The position numbers and the translations under genes are program-made. This document shows positions 5,078-6,045 of a stretch of 6,045 nt of DNA, piece after piece. The stretch is from Victivallales bacterium (GTDB taxonomy: Bacteria > Verrucomicrobiota > Lentisphaeria > Victivallales > Victivallaceae), in NCBI GenBank assembly GCA_030634125.1, contig DAOWBJ010000119.1, positions 1 to 6,045 of the forward strand. Direction: 5' to 3'. Within the stretch, counting starts at the first letter, position 1, and every line of letters starts with the position of its first letter. The notes under the pieces are model-generated. The model was not told where the DNA came from, ran no database searches, and saw only the letters and a program-made list of their open reading frames with translations.

Positions 5078-6045
5078 TTTATTGAAAACCAGCCTCTGGT
5101 TTTGAGGCATATTTTTACCAGCATGAGCATGAGCGGTACTTCGATGAGTACACCTACTACTGTCGCTAATGCCGCACCGCTTGAGAGTCCGAAAATCATT
5201 ACGGACGTAGCGATGGCTACCTCAAAATGATTGGACGCGCCGATTAAGGCGGATGGGGCGGCATCTTCGTATTTCAATTTGAGCAGCTTTGCCAGACCAT
5301 ATCCCAGTGAGAAAATCAGGACTGTCTGAATGAAAAGCGGTATGGCGATCCAGATAATCGTTAATGGATTATTGAGAATAGTTTCGCCTTTGAATGAAAA
5401 AAGCAGAACGAGTGTAGCCAGCAGTGCCGTGATAGTTATTGGCGTTAACACATGAAGAAATGATTCTTTGAACCACGTTTCGCCTTTGACCGCGATAATC
5501 CATTTGCGGGAAATATATCCGGCCACCAGCGGTAGAGCCACGTAAATAGTTATGGAAAGCAAGAGTGCCTGCCATGGTACAGGCAGTCGTCCGACACCCA
5601 GCAGGAAGCCGCCGAGAACGCCGTAAAGAAGAAGCATGGTCAGCGAGTTGACGGCTACCATTACGAGAGTAAGCCCGTCGTTTCCGCGTGCCAGGAATCC
5701 CCACACCAGCACCATCGCCGTACAGGGGGCGATGCCGAGCAGAATACATCCGGCGAGATAACTTCGCCAAAGTGGAATTTGAAGCATTTTGACGCCCTCG
5801 TGCATAATGACGGTTCCGGCGCCGTGTGTCGCTCCGACCGTTAAGTCCAGCCCAAAGGGCATCTTGACAATATCAACAGCATCCGCGCCAATAAATCCTC
5901 TGAAGAGAATGCCCAGAAACAAAAAGGCAATGGCATACATAGTAAATGGTTTGACACACCAGTTAACAAACAAAGTCAGAAAGACAGGCTTGCCGCTTTT
6001 TCCGGCTTTAATAACTGAGCTGAAATCAATTTTTACCATGATAGG
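5074..6045 (-). CDS. acr3: ACR3-family arsenite efflux permease (5' end outside window)
   Basis: This is an integral membrane protein of the ACR3 (bile/arsenite/riboflavin transporter) superfamily, which expels arsenite, and in some members antimonite, from the cytoplasm. The frame is open to the right edge, and the first Met (6037-6039) is preceded in frame by Pro-Ile. That matches the interior (M)YPxMxK-type stretch of the family, so it is an internal Met and the first one or two membrane helices lie outside. Counting from that Met, landmarks are FVNWCVKPF at 24-32, APCTAMVLVW at 104-113 with the conserved transport Cys106, ARGND at 117-121, IGASNHFEVAIA at 266-277 and LIEVP at 298-302 with the conserved Glu300. 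Repeated hydrophobic helices cover most of the remainder. Residues about 50-90 form a longer loop than in compact ACR3 proteins. It is the upstream neighbour of the leftward operon and probably an independent unit; no arsR or arsC is visible here. Confidence 0.93.
   Translation of the reverse strand, partial: PIMVKIDFSSVIKAGKSGKPVFLTLFVNWCVKPFTMYAIAFLFLGILFRGFIGADAVDIVKMPFGLDLTVGATHGAGTVIMHEGVKMLQIPLWRSYLAGCILLGIAPCTAMVLVWGFLARGNDGLTLVMVAVNSLTMLLLYGVLGGFLLGVGRLPVPWQALLLSITIYVALPLVAGYISRKWIIAVKGETWFKESFLHVLTPITITALLATLVLLFSFKGETILNNPLTIIWIAIPLFIQTVLIFSLGYGLAKLLKLKYEDAAPSALIGASNHFEVAIATSVMIFGLSSGAALATVVGVLIEVPLMLMLVKICLKTRGWFSIK

Noticed and set aside
4787..5110. A 107-codon minus-strand open frame across the intergenic gap.
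   Set aside because: It overlaps the permease 3' end, both promoters and the hairpin cluster, and its translation has no recognisable domain or coding-like composition.
5369..5770. A 133-codon minus-strand frame inside the permease.
   Set aside because: It is an Arg- and Ser-rich out-of-frame shadow of the ACR3 gene, which carries clear family motifs.
6037..6039. This ATG as the start of the arsenite permease.
   Set aside because: The frame continues upstream as Pro-Ile to the edge, and the family has one or two more helices before this point, so it is an internal Met.
1..6045. CRISPR arrays, insertion sequences, tRNA or rRNA genes.
   Set aside because: No regularly spaced repeats, transposase-like proteins, terminal repeats or recognisable structural RNA sequences were seen.

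Overview
The window carries seven recognisable elements. Every protein gene reads on the minus strand, from high to low coordinates. The content suggests an anaerobic or facultative bacterium with moderate G+C. From remembered family resemblance only, the oxidoreductase types recall Lentisphaerae/Verrucomicrobia/Planctomycetes relatives; no marker gene in the window settles the phylum.

Right end (5074 to the edge): the C-terminal three quarters or so of an ACR3-family arsenite efflux permease. The reading frame stays open through the right edge, so its true start lies outside. By eye its base composition is richer in G+C than the rest of the window.

Middle (about 4749-5073): about 325 bases without a protein gene. 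It holds two well-spaced sigma70-type promoters firing leftward, each with an identical TTGCAA -35 box. It also holds a cluster of hairpins. The last plus-strand hairpin is followed by a T run, so the cluster looks like a small RNA reading rightward toward the permease gene, or at least a rightward terminator.

Left two thirds (4748 to the left edge): a compact leftward operon with gaps of 9-17 bases. In transcription order it is: a KDPG/KHG aldolase broken by an in-frame TAA; a classical SDR oxidoreductase; a 643-residue soluble flavoprotein of the fumarate reductase/succinate dehydrogenase type; an XRE-cupin regulator; and a partial Old Yellow Enzyme-type NADH:flavin oxidoreductase that runs off the left edge.

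The SDR, flavoprotein and flavin reductase are all oxidoreductases. With the sugar-acid aldolase and a small-molecule-sensing regulator they look like a dedicated catabolic or reductive pathway. Its substrate cannot be read from the sequence. The points most worth checking are the nonsense codon in the aldolase, the altered active-site motifs in both flavoenzymes, the duplicated promoter and the possible small RNA.
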